A stretch of DNA of 8,619 nucleotides from an uncultured Clostridia bacterium (GTDB lineage: Bacteria > Bacillota > Clostridia > Christensenellales > UBA1242), in assembly GCA_905236445.1 (NCBI GenBank), contig CAJOPQ010000044.1, forward strand, positions 1 to 8,619. Direction: 5' to 3'. Numbering within the stretch: the stretch's first letter is position 1; every line of letters starts with the position of its first letter. The position numbers and the translations under genes are program-made. The notes under the pieces are model-generated. The model did not search any database. It was not told the DNA's origin and worked only from the letters and a program-made list of their open reading frames with translations. Shown here piece by piece: positions 1-6,511 of this stretch.

Positions 1-2
1 AA

Positions 3-107
3 CAAAAAATGCAAATGTTTTTTAAGGGCAAATTGAATATCGGCAAATACAAAGTGTCGTATAAGAGTAATGGAATATGTTTTATAGTACAAGAAATAAA
101 AAAGTAG
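3..107 (+). CDS. C-terminal end of an unidentified protein (partial)
   Basis: One plus-strand frame is open from the left edge to a TAG at 105-107; the other two forward frames stop within the first 40 bases. It gives 34 residues, rich in Lys and aromatic residues and ending in VQEIKK. The start lies outside the window and the tail is too short to assign to a family. The stop codon sits inside the 5' arm of the hairpin terminator that follows, an arrangement also seen at other genes here, which supports this being a genuine gene end. It could also be a chance open frame, since AT-rich sequence with only 34 codons is weak evidence. Confidence 0.45.
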   Translation, partial: QKMQMFFKGKLNIGKYKVSYKSNGICFIVQEIKK

Positions 108-125
108 CAATTAGTTTGCTACTTT
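101..125. terminator. Bidirectional hairpin terminator between convergent genes
   Basis: A perfect 10-bp inverted repeat, AAAGTAGCAA (101-110) and TTGCTACTTT (116-125), encloses a 5-base loop. A-rich sequence precedes it (a T-tract on the minus strand) and TTTAATTT follows on the plus strand, so it can act in both directions. Both flanking reading frames end inside it: the plus-strand TAG at 105-107 and the minus-strand TAG at 121-119. The U-tracts are short, so efficiency may be moderate. Confidence 0.6.
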
Positions 126-319
126 AATTTCTGCCTGATAGAATTAATTACCTTTTTTCTTTCTTCATCTCTTATCAATTTAATTAGTCCCATAAACATC
201 GCAACCAGTTCTTCGTCTTTGATGAAATTGTCTGCTGTAGGCTTAGAGAATTTCAATATAGTTGGGTTGGGGCTGCAATAAAATATTCTTGATTTAGGTG
301 TTACACTTTTTCTAATCAT
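119..319 (-). CDS. Possible small hypothetical protein, 66 aa
   Basis: The frame ends at a TAG inside the shared hairpin at 101-125. The C-terminal half (from about residue 34) is charged and amphipathic, with KDEELVAMFMGLIKLIRDEE followed by a Lys/Arg-rich tail. This looks like an authentic two-helix segment and resembles in style the short helical tails of many clostridial regulators. The N-terminal third is less protein-like. No SD precedes the ATG at 319, and a promoter-like pair (TTGATA, 17 bp, TATGAT) overlaps that ATG, so either the promoter or the start is wrong. Other in-frame starts are TTG at 256 and ATG at 199, also without a good SD. It may be a small gene, the remnant of a longer one, or noncoding. 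Confidence 0.35.
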   Translation of the reverse strand: MIRKSVTPKSRIFYCSPNPTILKFSKPTADNFIKDEELVAMFMGLIKLIRDEERKKVINSIRQKLK

Positions 320-343
320 ATGTTAATGATAGACAGCTATCAA
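315..343 (-). promoter_or_regulatory. Possible minus-strand sigma-A-type promoter
   Basis: Read on the minus strand there is TTGATA (343-338), a 17-bp spacer and TATGAT (320-315). Both hexamers are close to the housekeeping consensus at optimal spacing. Transcription would begin near 308, just inside the small minus-strand ORF. In DNA this AT-rich such a match can arise by chance. Confidence 0.3.
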
Positions 344-385
344 CAAAATAAACATAGTTAAGTTATTTTTTTCGCATTTTGCAAA

Positions 386-391
386 TATAAT
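386..391 (+). promoter_or_regulatory. Possible -10 element for the 314-aa gene
   Basis: A perfect TATAAT lies 24 bases upstream of the ATG at 416. The best -35 candidate at 17-bp spacing is TTATTT (363-368), a poor match, so the promoter is incomplete by consensus. The preceding 40 bases are A/T-runs that could help as an UP-like element. Confidence 0.35.
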
Positions 392-415
392 ATTTAAAAA
401 AATTGTAGGTAATAT

Positions 416-1360
416 ATGAAAAAATACTATTTGCATTGTACATCATGTGTGTCGTTTAATCTTTTTGTCAATGGTAAGTTTGTTGATAGTTGTAAGGCTG
501 GTGAATACATAGATTTGATATGCGACAATGATTTCAACTATATGTTTTTGCCAATAAGTGATAATGATAATTATATAAGCTATAGTGGAAACATTACATT
601 GCTTGATCTTACACAAAAACATAAATATTTAGATGTAGTTCCTTTTCTTAATAATCACTATGAAATCAATTTTATTCCACAAAGACAATTATTGTTGTCA
701 AATTATTCTCATATTATGACAGAAAAGGTAAAAAACATTGTTGTAGATGTATATAATAATAATGTTGGAATAATAGATGTAATAAGAGATGGTGTTGTTG
801 AGAACAGGCAATTCCTTGATACCATAGCCAAAGCATCGATTGATTATATTCAAGACAAAATTGTTGTATCATGTATGCTACAGAATTCCAAAATGGGAGT
901 GTATGTAGTAGATGCTAATGCCGTAATTACATATACGAAAATTGGCGATAGTGTAGAAATTAATGGTGACAAGATTAAGGTTATGAGTGAGTGTAATGAT
1001 GTGTTCGCTCATGCAATGGTTGAAGAGTATAATATCATAAAAAACGAATTAAATTCCTATGCAGTGTATTTAAAAAAAATAAACTATATGCCATGCAATT
1101 GTGTTCTGCCTGCAGTATTCATGCAATCAATTATGGTTAAAGATTATGCTCTGGCAAAGACTTTTCTATCAACAGCTTTTAGTCAAGTAGAGCCTAGTCA
1201 GATTAGCAATTACTTTGGTGATATACAGAAATTATATTACAATAAATATCTAATGGACGACAAAATTAACTACACAGTAGATAATGGAAGTTATCATAGT
1301 TTTACATTTGTGATCAAAGACAACAAAATTGATGACATAGTGGAAGAGCAACTACAATAG
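416..1360 (+). CDS. Uncharacterised 314-aa protein, possible NTF2/SnoaL-like C-terminal domain
   Basis: I do not recognise this protein as a named family. It has no signal peptide and no long hydrophobic segment, so it is probably cytoplasmic. Residues 1-100 look beta-rich; the stretch FNLFVNGKFVDSCKAGEYIDL (14-34) resembles a short beta-sandwich of the 'VNGK' type. Residues 105-205 are alternating strands (for example KIVVSCML, MGVYVVDANAV, VEINGDKIKVM) that could be beta-propeller or sandwich blades. Residues 232-310 read like an NTF2/SnoaL-type cone: a helix with DYALAKTFLSTAF, then ISNYFGDIQKLYYNKY, then the strand pair SFTFVIKDNKIDDI. That assignment is by eye and uncertain. The start has only a weak SD (TAGG, 7 bases upstream). 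The gene stands alone between terminators, and its TAG stop forms part of the terminator stem. Base composition matches its neighbours. Confidence 0.8.
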   Translation: MKKYYLHCTSCVSFNLFVNGKFVDSCKAGEYIDLICDNDFNYMFLPISDNDNYISYSGNITLLDLTQKHKYLDVVPFLNNHYEINFIPQRQLLLSNYSHIMTEKVKNIVVDVYNNNVGIIDVIRDGVVENRQFLDTIAKASIDYIQDKIVVSCMLQNSKMGVYVVDANAVITYTKIGDSVEINGDKIKVMSECNDVFAHAMVEEYNIIKNELNSYAVYLKKINYMPCNCVLPAVFMQSIMVKDYALAKTFLSTAFSQVEPSQISNYFGDIQKLYYNKYLMDDKINYTVDNGSYHSFTFVIKDNKIDDIVEEQLQ

Positions 1361-1369
1361 TTGCTTTTT
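1347..1369 (+). terminator. Rho-independent terminator overlapping a stop codon
   Basis: AGCAACTA (1347-1354) pairs with TAGTTGCT (1358-1365) around a 3-base loop, and a T-run extends to 1369. Weak pairing can extend the stem outward. The TAG stop of the preceding gene (1358-1360) is the first part of the 3' arm, so coding sequence makes up most of the hairpin. Confidence 0.75.
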
Positions 1370-1372
1370 CTC

Positions 1373-1401
1373 TTGAAAAGTAATATGTGTCGTGATATAA
1401 T
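1373..1401 (+). promoter_or_regulatory. Sigma-A promoter of the zinc-peptidase operon
   Basis: TTGAAA (1373-1378), a 17-bp spacer and a perfect TATAAT (1396-1401), preceded by TG one base upstream (an extended -10). The predicted transcript starts near 1408. It therefore excludes the ATG at 1405 as a start codon and supports translation from 1432. The promoter begins a few bases after the upstream gene's terminator. Confidence 0.75.
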
Positions 1402-1431
1402 AAAATGGATAAAATTGTAAAGGGTGAGAAT

Positions 1432-2115
1432 ATGATATACATTCTAGGATTTATAGTCTTGTTCTATATTATATATTTCTTTGTATCTATTTTCAATTCA
1501 GAAGACACATTAGAATCCTTGTATAAGAAATATATGTGTATTGATAATAGCAAAAGAATGTTGGGTAGCGATATTGCATTCCTTGGTAGAAGATATTTTA
1601 ATCTAGATATTAAGTTTGCAAAGACAAATGGAAAAATGACAGATGGTTATAGTCCTAAGAAAAAGGTAATAATAATGAGTGAGGAAGTTTGCGATAACGA
1701 GTCTATTGCCTCTGCTGCAATTGTTGCTCACGAGCTTGGACATGCTGTGCAACAAAAGAATCATTCAATGCTATTTGTCATCTGTACTGGATTGAAGAAG
1801 TTCACAAAAATATTTAATTTTCTAATATTGCCAATGTTTATAATTGGTGGAATTATGTATTTTGTTGGTTTCTATCAAGATGTTGCATATGGGATATTGA
1901 TCATTGGTATAATACTTGCTTGTATAAATATCTTAATGAATCTATTAGAGATTCCATTAGAACGCAACGCCAGTGCTATTGGTTTTCAATTCTTAAAAGA
2001 TAATGCAATAATAGATAAGAAAAATTATAGAAAAGTAAAGAAGTTGTTGTCAGTGGCGTCAAAGACATATATGGCTGGATTCTTTCGCAGTTTAATTCCT
2101 TTTTATAGAAGGTGA
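1432..2115 (+). CDS. Membrane zinc metallopeptidase, YugP / Zn_peptidase_2 family
   Basis: A 227-aa integral membrane protein with the family's layout. An N-terminal hydrophobic helix (about 2-21) is followed by a soluble segment with the conserved DGYSPKKKVIIMSE stretch (71-84). The zinc site is HELGHAVQ (His100, Glu101, His104), and two hydrophobic segments follow (about 128-147 and 152-171). A downstream LEIPLERNAS motif (172-181) has Glu177 as the likely third zinc ligand. Known members are putative membrane-bound zinc proteases; their substrates are undefined. The start at 1432 is preferred to the in-frame ATG at 1405: AAGGGTG (1420-1426) lies 5 bases upstream and the promoter places the transcript start near 1408. 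It is the first gene of an operon, one base apart from its likely inactive paralog. Length is normal and all key residues are present, so it should be active. Confidence 0.9.
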   Translation: MIYILGFIVLFYIIYFFVSIFNSEDTLESLYKKYMCIDNSKRMLGSDIAFLGRRYFNLDIKFAKTNGKMTDGYSPKKKVIIMSEEVCDNESIASAAIVAHELGHAVQQKNHSMLFVICTGLKKFTKIFNFLILPMFIIGGIMYFVGFYQDVAYGILIIGIILACINILMNLLEIPLERNASAIGFQFLKDNAIIDKKNYRKVKKLLSVASKTYMAGFFRSLIPFYRR

Positions 2116-2116
2116 A

Positions 2117-2803
2117 ATGGATCTAAGTGTTATAGAATATATTATAATTATTATTTTTGTAAGCATGCTTGTAGGTATATGTTGTTGGAAGGTCGTGTCA
2201 AGTGTAAAAATCTCTAAATTCAACAAAACTATATCTTGTAACGGAATATGTTCTATAGATATGATTAATCATTTAAGTGATAAATACCATATTGAAGATG
2301 TTAATATTGTCACAACCAAAAACAGTGAGAAAAGTCGATATAATTGCAAAGAGCAAGCAATAATGATTGATAATTTCACCTTAGATAGTTCTTCAATTTA
2401 CTCGATAAGCTCTGTCATATATTTATTTTCAAAAATGTTATTATTTAGACAAAATAAATCGTTGAGTACTTTCTTATATATAATGTCTATAGTCAATTTG
2501 GTGTTAAACCTAATAGTGCTCGCTTCAATAACTGCTACAGTTGTGTTGGATATTTTTATAGTAAATCTTCCTAGTATGAATATTTTCGCAATTATTTTTG
2601 GCATATATATTATTAAAACAATCTTAAGTGTTATCGCTTGTACTATAGAGCAAAAAAATATAAAGAAAATAGTAGGCAATATAGATATATTAGTCGATAA
2701 TGATATGTATGCTTCAAAGCGATGCTTGTTGTGTATATGTTATAACAATTTAACAGGTATTATTAATTTGATAGTTTCTGCTTTGCGAAAGAAAAGTGCT
2801 TAA
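2117..2803 (+). CDS. Probable catalytically dead paralog of the adjacent YugP-type peptidase
   Basis: A 228-aa membrane protein with hydrophobic segments near 6-27, 117-148, 155-175 and 207-222. By hand it aligns with the preceding gene product: AIMIDNFTLDSSSIYSI (81-97) matches VIIMSEEVCDNESIASA (79-95), and RQNKSLSTF (111-119) matches QKNHSMLF. In this alignment His100, Glu101 and His104 of the active enzyme become Tyr102, Leu103 and Lys106, so zinc cannot be held there. The distal Glu (Glu178, in TIEQKN) appears retained. It has nine cysteines, including CLLCIC (203-208). The reading frame is full length and intact, so this is not decay by frameshift. It starts one base after the upstream stop with an SD-like GAAGG inside the upstream gene's last codons, so translation is probably coupled. 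It may be a pseudoenzyme partner or regulator of the active peptidase. Paralogy rests on visual alignment, synteny and matching topology. Confidence 0.75.
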   Translation: MDLSVIEYIIIIIFVSMLVGICCWKVVSSVKISKFNKTISCNGICSIDMINHLSDKYHIEDVNIVTTKNSEKSRYNCKEQAIMIDNFTLDSSSIYSISSVIYLFSKMLLFRQNKSLSTFLYIMSIVNLVLNLIVLASITATVVLDIFIVNLPSMNIFAIIFGIYIIKTILSVIACTIEQKNIKKIVGNIDILVDNDMYASKRCLLCICYNNLTGIINLIVSALRKKSA

Positions 2804-2812
2804 AATTGGATA

Positions 2813-2848
2813 AAAAATAACACATATGTGACAATATGTGTTATTTTT
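2813..2848. terminator. Bidirectional terminator between the peptidase operon and rsmA
   Basis: A perfect 14-bp stem, AAAAATAACACATA (2813-2826) with its complement (2835-2848), encloses an 8-base loop. A/T tracts at the stem ends supply a U-run in either direction. It lies 9 bases after the TAA of the plus-strand gene (2801-2803). It contains the TAA of rsmA (2843-2841) in its other arm. One hairpin thus serves two convergent operons. Confidence 0.85.
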
Positions 2849-3668
2849 GTGCCAAAATATTTGCCAAATCAACGAATTGTTGTGCTGACAGTGTCTCGCC
2901 TCTGGCATTTGGTGAAATATGTAATTGTTGTAAGATCTCATTGATTGTGTTAGTATCTAATCCAAAAGTTGATTTCAAATTATTTGCAAGAGTTTTTCTT
3001 CGCATTTGAAAGGCTGACTTAATTGTTTGCTTGAGTATTGACATATTCTTGATGTTGTATTTGTTAGGAGTAATAGTAATTTGCACGATTGCACTGTCTA
3101 CATTTGGAGCAGGTGTAAACATATTCCTACTTATCTTTTTTATTATTTTTACTTCGCCAATAGTCGCAATGCTTGCAGTAATTGCTCCATAGTTGGCCGT
3201 TCCTTCTTTTGCAATTAATCTTTCTGCGACTTCTTGTTGTACCATAATTGTTAAAGTCTTTAAATTTTTGCTCTCTTCAATAAATTTAAAAATGATAGGC
3301 GTTGTAATATAGTATGGCAAATTCGCCACTATATGATAACCGTTTTGAAATTTATCATCTATGCTACTAGTTGGGACTTTGAGAATGTCCTCAAAAATAA
3401 TCTCGACATTAGGTATGCTATTAAACTTGTCCAACAGATAACTTTGTAGAGATGTGTCAATCTCGTACGAGACTACTTTGTTCGCTTTGCTGGCTAAGAC
3501 TGTTGTGAGTGTGCCTGCGCCAGTTCCAATCTCTAGAACGTTACAAGTATTGTCTATCCCTGCGGCTTTTGTAATACTTTCCAACAAGTTGGTATCAAAA
3601 ATAAAGTTTTGTCCAAATTTCTTAGAGAATGAGAAATTATATTTCTTTAATTCATCAAGATTAGCCAT
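2841..3668 (-). CDS. rsmA: 16S rRNA (adenine(1518)-N6/adenine(1519)-N6)-dimethyltransferase
   Basis: RsmA (KsgA) uses S-adenosylmethionine to dimethylate two adjacent adenines in helix 45 of 16S rRNA late in 30S assembly. In this 275-aa product KKFGQNFIFD (16-25) is the N-terminal signature. EIGTGAGTLT (46-55) is SAM motif I, Glu69 ends the second strand of the Rossmann fold and Asp94 follows it. NLPYY (116-120) is the catalytic motif IV. FTPAPNVDSAIV (184-195) and RRKTLANNL (223-231) are typical of the C-terminal half. The longer frame begins with a TTG at 3683, but the strong SD GGAGG (3681-3677) overlaps that TTG and is 8 bases from the ATG at 3668, so the ATG is chosen. Its first 8 bases overlap the end of tatD. 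It is the last gene of the metG operon and ends inside the bidirectional terminator. Confidence 0.96.
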   Translation of the reverse strand: MANLDELKKYNFSFSKKFGQNFIFDTNLLESITKAAGIDNTCNVLEIGTGAGTLTTVLASKANKVVSYEIDTSLQSYLLDKFNSIPNVEIIFEDILKVPTSSIDDKFQNGYHIVANLPYYITTPIIFKFIEESKNLKTLTIMVQQEVAERLIAKEGTANYGAITASIATIGEVKIIKKISRNMFTPAPNVDSAIVQITITPNKYNIKNMSILKQTIKSAFQMRRKTLANNLKSTFGLDTNTINEILQQLHISPNARGETLSAQQFVDLANILAQK

Positions 3669-4461
3669 TGTTCCGTCCTCCAAATCTAGGGAAAACTCGC
3701 TCTACATTTTTATTAGTTATTTCTGACAATTCACTCATTGTCAAACCCTTTATTTCGCATACTTTTTGAGCAATGTATAGGATATTTTTAGGCTCATTGA
3801 TTTGCCCTCTAAATGGCTCTGGCGTTAAATATGGGCAATCTGTCTCAAGAATAATATCTCTCACATCAGCGTGCTCGACTACTTGTTGTAATCTCTTGCC
3901 ATTTTTGAATGTTACTACTCCACCTACACCTATCACAAAACCTAATTTCTTAACTGCATCATAAGTCTCAACGCTTTCGCCAAAGCAGTGTATAATTCCT
4001 CCATTGTTAAGATAATGTGAATAATCGTGTAATATATCCAACATATCTTTGCAAGCGTCTCTTAGATGTATCATTATTGGTAGTCCAAGCTCATCTGCAA
4101 GTTTGATCTGCGATATAAAGACCTCTTTTTGTTTATTTTTTTTCTCAAAATCATTTGCATCTATTTCGTGATAGTCTAGACCGATTTCGCCTATTGCAAG
4201 TACTTTCTTATTCTTAGCTAGACTCTTAATTAATTCTTCTGTTTCATTATTATAATCATCACAGTCATCAGGATGTACGCCGATTATTGCGTATATGTTG
4301 TTGTTATTAAATGCCACATTGGTGACATCAATTATGGACTTTTTGTCATAAGATACAGCAAAAACATTGGAAATGTTGTTTTCTTTCCAATGTTTCTCTA
4401 TTTCTTCTAAGTTGTATCTAGGATCAGTAATGTGAGAATGTGTGTCTATAAAACTCAGCAT
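3661..4461 (-). CDS. tatD: TatD-family metal-dependent hydrolase (DNase)
   Basis: A 266-aa TIM-barrel hydrolase of the TatD family, metal-dependent enzymes reported as 3'-5' DNases with roles in DNA repair. The metal ligands are all visible in order: His8 and His10 in DTHSH, Glu92 in GEIGLDYH (91-98), His132 in MIHLRDA, His158 in IIHCFGES and Asp208 in LETDCPYLTPEPFRG. GVHPDD (61-66) is also typical. Length is normal for the family. The ATG at 4461 overlaps the last 7 bases of metG, with only a weak SD-like GACGG upstream, so translational coupling to metG is likely. The TAA at 3663-3661 lies inside the rsmA start region (8-base overlap). The metG-tatD-rsmA order is common in Firmicutes. The exact substrate cannot be read from the sequence. 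Confidence 0.95.
   Translation of the reverse strand: MLSFIDTHSHITDPRYNLEEIEKHWKENNISNVFAVSYDKKSIIDVTNVAFNNNNIYAIIGVHPDDCDDYNNETEELIKSLAKNKKVLAIGEIGLDYHEIDANDFEKKNKQKEVFISQIKLADELGLPIMIHLRDACKDMLDILHDYSHYLNNGGIIHCFGESVETYDAVKKLGFVIGVGGVVTFKNGKRLQQVVEHADVRDIILETDCPYLTPEPFRGQINEPKNILYIAQKVCEIKGLTMSELSEITNKNVERVFPRFGGRNNG
3677..3681 (-). promoter_or_regulatory. Ribosome binding site that decides the rsmA start
   Basis: GGAGG on the minus strand, 8 bases upstream of the ATG at 3668. It lies inside tatD and overlaps the alternative TTG start at 3683, making that longer start unusable. Confidence 0.85.
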
Positions 4462-6401
4462 ACAATACTACCGTCCGGCATTTCTTTGTTAGGGGATATC
4501 AATGACAAATCTCCAGTTTTGTCGTCGACTGCGCACAATACCATACCTTCGCTAACTATGCCACGCAAAGTAACTGGTTTCAAGTTTGTTACAACAATAA
4601 CTTGTTTGCCGATAATATCTTCTGGCTTGTAATATTTCGCAATGCCACTTACTATTGTTTTGTTAACGCCGTTAATTCTAATAGTGTTTTTAAGAAGTTT
4701 GTCTGCTTTCTCAATCTTTTCGCTATTAACAATTGTTCCTACCTCTAATTTAACTTTGTCAAAGTAGTCTATTGATATTTGCTCTATAGGCTCATCTTCT
4801 GTCGTCTCTTGTATAGAAGGCGTTGATGGAGTTTTGGTGCTTTCTTGATTAAGATACTCTAGTTCTTTGTCGATGTCTAGTCTTGGGAATATTGGATCAC
4901 CCTTTGTAACAGTTTTGCCATAGTTGTTAAGGCTAAATGTTTTGATGCTATCAAATGTTCTCAGATTATCACTAACATCAAATTTTTCTAATATCTTGCC
5001 CGGTATTTCTATTAAGAATGCTTGCAACAATACAGAGCAAATTCTTATAGTTTCTGTAAGGACATATAGAACAGTTGCAAGTCGGTCTTTCTTTGTTGGA
5101 TCTTTTGCAAGAACCCAAGGCTCTGTAATGTCGATATACTTATTAGCACATCTTACACAATCAAAAATATCTTTCAAAACAATATCTGATCTTTCCTCAT
5201 CCATTGCCTTAGTTGCATTGTTATACAAATTGTTGCACATATCAATTAGGACCTTGTCCTCATCAATAATTTGCTTTGGTTGTGGAACAACTGCATCAAA
5301 GTTTTGAGTAATCATTGCTATAGTTCTAGAGACCAAGTTTCCAAGATCGTTGCACAGATCAGAGTTAATAGTCTTAAGGAACACATCGAATGCAAATGGA
5401 ATATCGTTGTAGATAGGACCATCTTTCAGCATAAAGTATCTAAGTGCATCGGCACCATATCTATCTGCAAGTACAATTGGATCAAATCCGTTGCTCTTGC
5501 TTTTTGAAATTTTGTCGCCTTTCAAGGTTATAAATCCTGTTGAATGAATCTTTTTAGGTAGTTCTACTCCAATTGCATGTAATATTATTGGCCAAATGAT
5601 TGAATGAAATCTTGATATATCTCTACCTATAAAGTGAACATCGCAAGGCCAATATTTGTTAAACATTTCCTCATCAGTGCCATATCCAATTGCGCTGATA
5701 TAGTTGACTAATGCATCACACCACACATATATAACATGTTTTGGATCAAAAGGTGCCTTAATCCCCCAATCGAAAGAAGTTCTGGTAACACAAAGGTCTT
5801 GTACGCCATCTTTGACAAAGTTATTATATATTTCATTCTTTCTGCTTTCTGGCACAAGAAAGTCTTTCTTAGTCTCAAACAAATTCTTGATATAGTCGCT
5901 GTATTTACTCATTCTAAAGAAATAGCATGGCTCGCTTGCTTTTTCTACAGGTCTGCCACAATCTGGACACTTGCCATCAACCAACTGACTCTCTGTGAAG
6001 AAAGTCTCGCAAGGTACGCAATACAATCCTTCGTACTTATCTAGATATATATCCCCATTCTCATACAATTTGTTCATAATTGCACTGACGCACTTAACAT
6101 GCTGTTCATCAGTTGTTCTTATAAATTTGTCATATGATATTCCAAGTTTGCTAAATACTCTTTTGAAGCCATCTACAGTTTTGTCTACAAATTCCTTAGG
6201 TGTTAGACCTGCTTCTTCGGCTTTTTTTGCAATCTTCATTCCATGTTCGTCAGAGCCTGTCAAAAACATGACGTCATAACCATCTAATCTTTTAAATCTT
6301 GCAGTTGCATCTGTCAGAACAGAACAAAAGCAGTGTCCCACATGTAGATCGCCACTTGCATAATAAATAGGTGTTGTTACATAATATTTTTTCTTATCCA
6401 T
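4455..6401 (-). CDS. metG: Methionyl-tRNA synthetase
   Basis: A class I aminoacyl-tRNA synthetase that charges tRNA(Met) and initiator tRNA with methionine in the cytoplasm. In the 648-aa product HVGH (20-23) and KISKS (297-301) are the two ATP-binding signatures. A Cys4 zinc knuckle (Cys128, Cys131, Cys145, Cys148) marks the zinc-containing form, unlike B. subtilis MetS. The anticodon-binding helical domain covers about 340-510. A low-complexity Ser/Thr/Pro/Glu linker (about 518-543) joins a C-terminal OB-fold tRNA-binding domain (about 546-648; FDKVKLEVGTI, VSEGMVL) that normally dimerises. The longer frame opens at a TTG (6419), but the SD-like GGGAG (6417-6413) overlaps that codon, so the ATG at 6401 is chosen even though the 11-base spacing is long. 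First gene of the metG-tatD-rsmA operon; the leader is too short for a T-box or SAM riboswitch. Confidence 0.97.
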   Translation of the reverse strand: MDKKKYYVTTPIYYASGDLHVGHCFCSVLTDATARFKRLDGYDVMFLTGSDEHGMKIAKKAEEAGLTPKEFVDKTVDGFKRVFSKLGISYDKFIRTTDEQHVKCVSAIMNKLYENGDIYLDKYEGLYCVPCETFFTESQLVDGKCPDCGRPVEKASEPCYFFRMSKYSDYIKNLFETKKDFLVPESRKNEIYNNFVKDGVQDLCVTRTSFDWGIKAPFDPKHVIYVWCDALVNYISAIGYGTDEEMFNKYWPCDVHFIGRDISRFHSIIWPIILHAIGVELPKKIHSTGFITLKGDKISKSKSNGFDPIVLADRYGADALRYFMLKDGPIYNDIPFAFDVFLKTINSDLCNDLGNLVSRTIAMITQNFDAVVPQPKQIIDEDKVLIDMCNNLYNNATKAMDEERSDIVLKDIFDCVRCANKYIDITEPWVLAKDPTKKDRLATVLYVLTETIRICSVLLQAFLIEIPGKILEKFDVSDNLRTFDSIKTFSLNNYGKTVTKGDPIFPRLDIDKELEYLNQESTKTPSTPSIQETTEDEPIEQISIDYFDKVKLEVGTIVNSEKIEKADKLLKNTIRINGVNKTIVSGIAKYYKPEDIIGKQVIVVTNLKPVTLRGIVSEGMVLCAVDDKTGDLSLISPNKEMPDGSIVC

Positions 6402-6412
6402 CGGTATTTCTA

Positions 6413-6417
6413 CTCCC
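6413..6417 (-). promoter_or_regulatory. Ribosome binding site for metG
   Basis: GGGAG on the minus strand, 11 bases upstream of the ATG at 6401. It overlaps the in-frame TTG at 6419-6417, arguing against the longer start. The spacing is longer than usual, so the site is probable but not ideal. Confidence 0.55.
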
Positions 6418-6442
6418 AAACATAATGTATTAATATGGCTAA

Positions 6443-6471
6443 ATTATAACAGATTTACTATCGATTGTAAA
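6443..6471 (-). promoter_or_regulatory. Sigma-A promoter of the metG-tatD-rsmA operon
   Basis: On the minus strand, TTTACA (6471-6466), a 17-bp spacer and a perfect TATAAT (6448-6443), with TG one base upstream of the -10 (an extended -10). The predicted start is near 6436, giving a leader of about 35 bases. That is enough for a ribosome site but not for a riboswitch or T-box. Confidence 0.8.
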
Positions 6472-6511
6472 GTATGTACTAAGTAATTCTATATATTTTT
6501 TCCAGCACTGA

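Noticed and set aside
1405..1431. Upstream ATG extending the zinc peptidase by 9 residues
   Set aside because: The promoter -10 ends at 1401, so transcription starts after this ATG, and a strong ribosome site precedes the ATG at 1432.
4924..5307. Plus-strand open frames inside metG (4924-5307, 5736-6044 and others)
   Set aside because: They are shadows of a clearly conserved gene on the other strand.
6394..6423. A 9-codon upstream ORF (ATG at 6423) overlapping the metG start codon, suggestive of a leader peptide
   Set aside because: It has no ribosome site, begins only about 13 bases after the predicted transcript start, contains no methionine codons beyond the first and has no attenuator hairpin after it.
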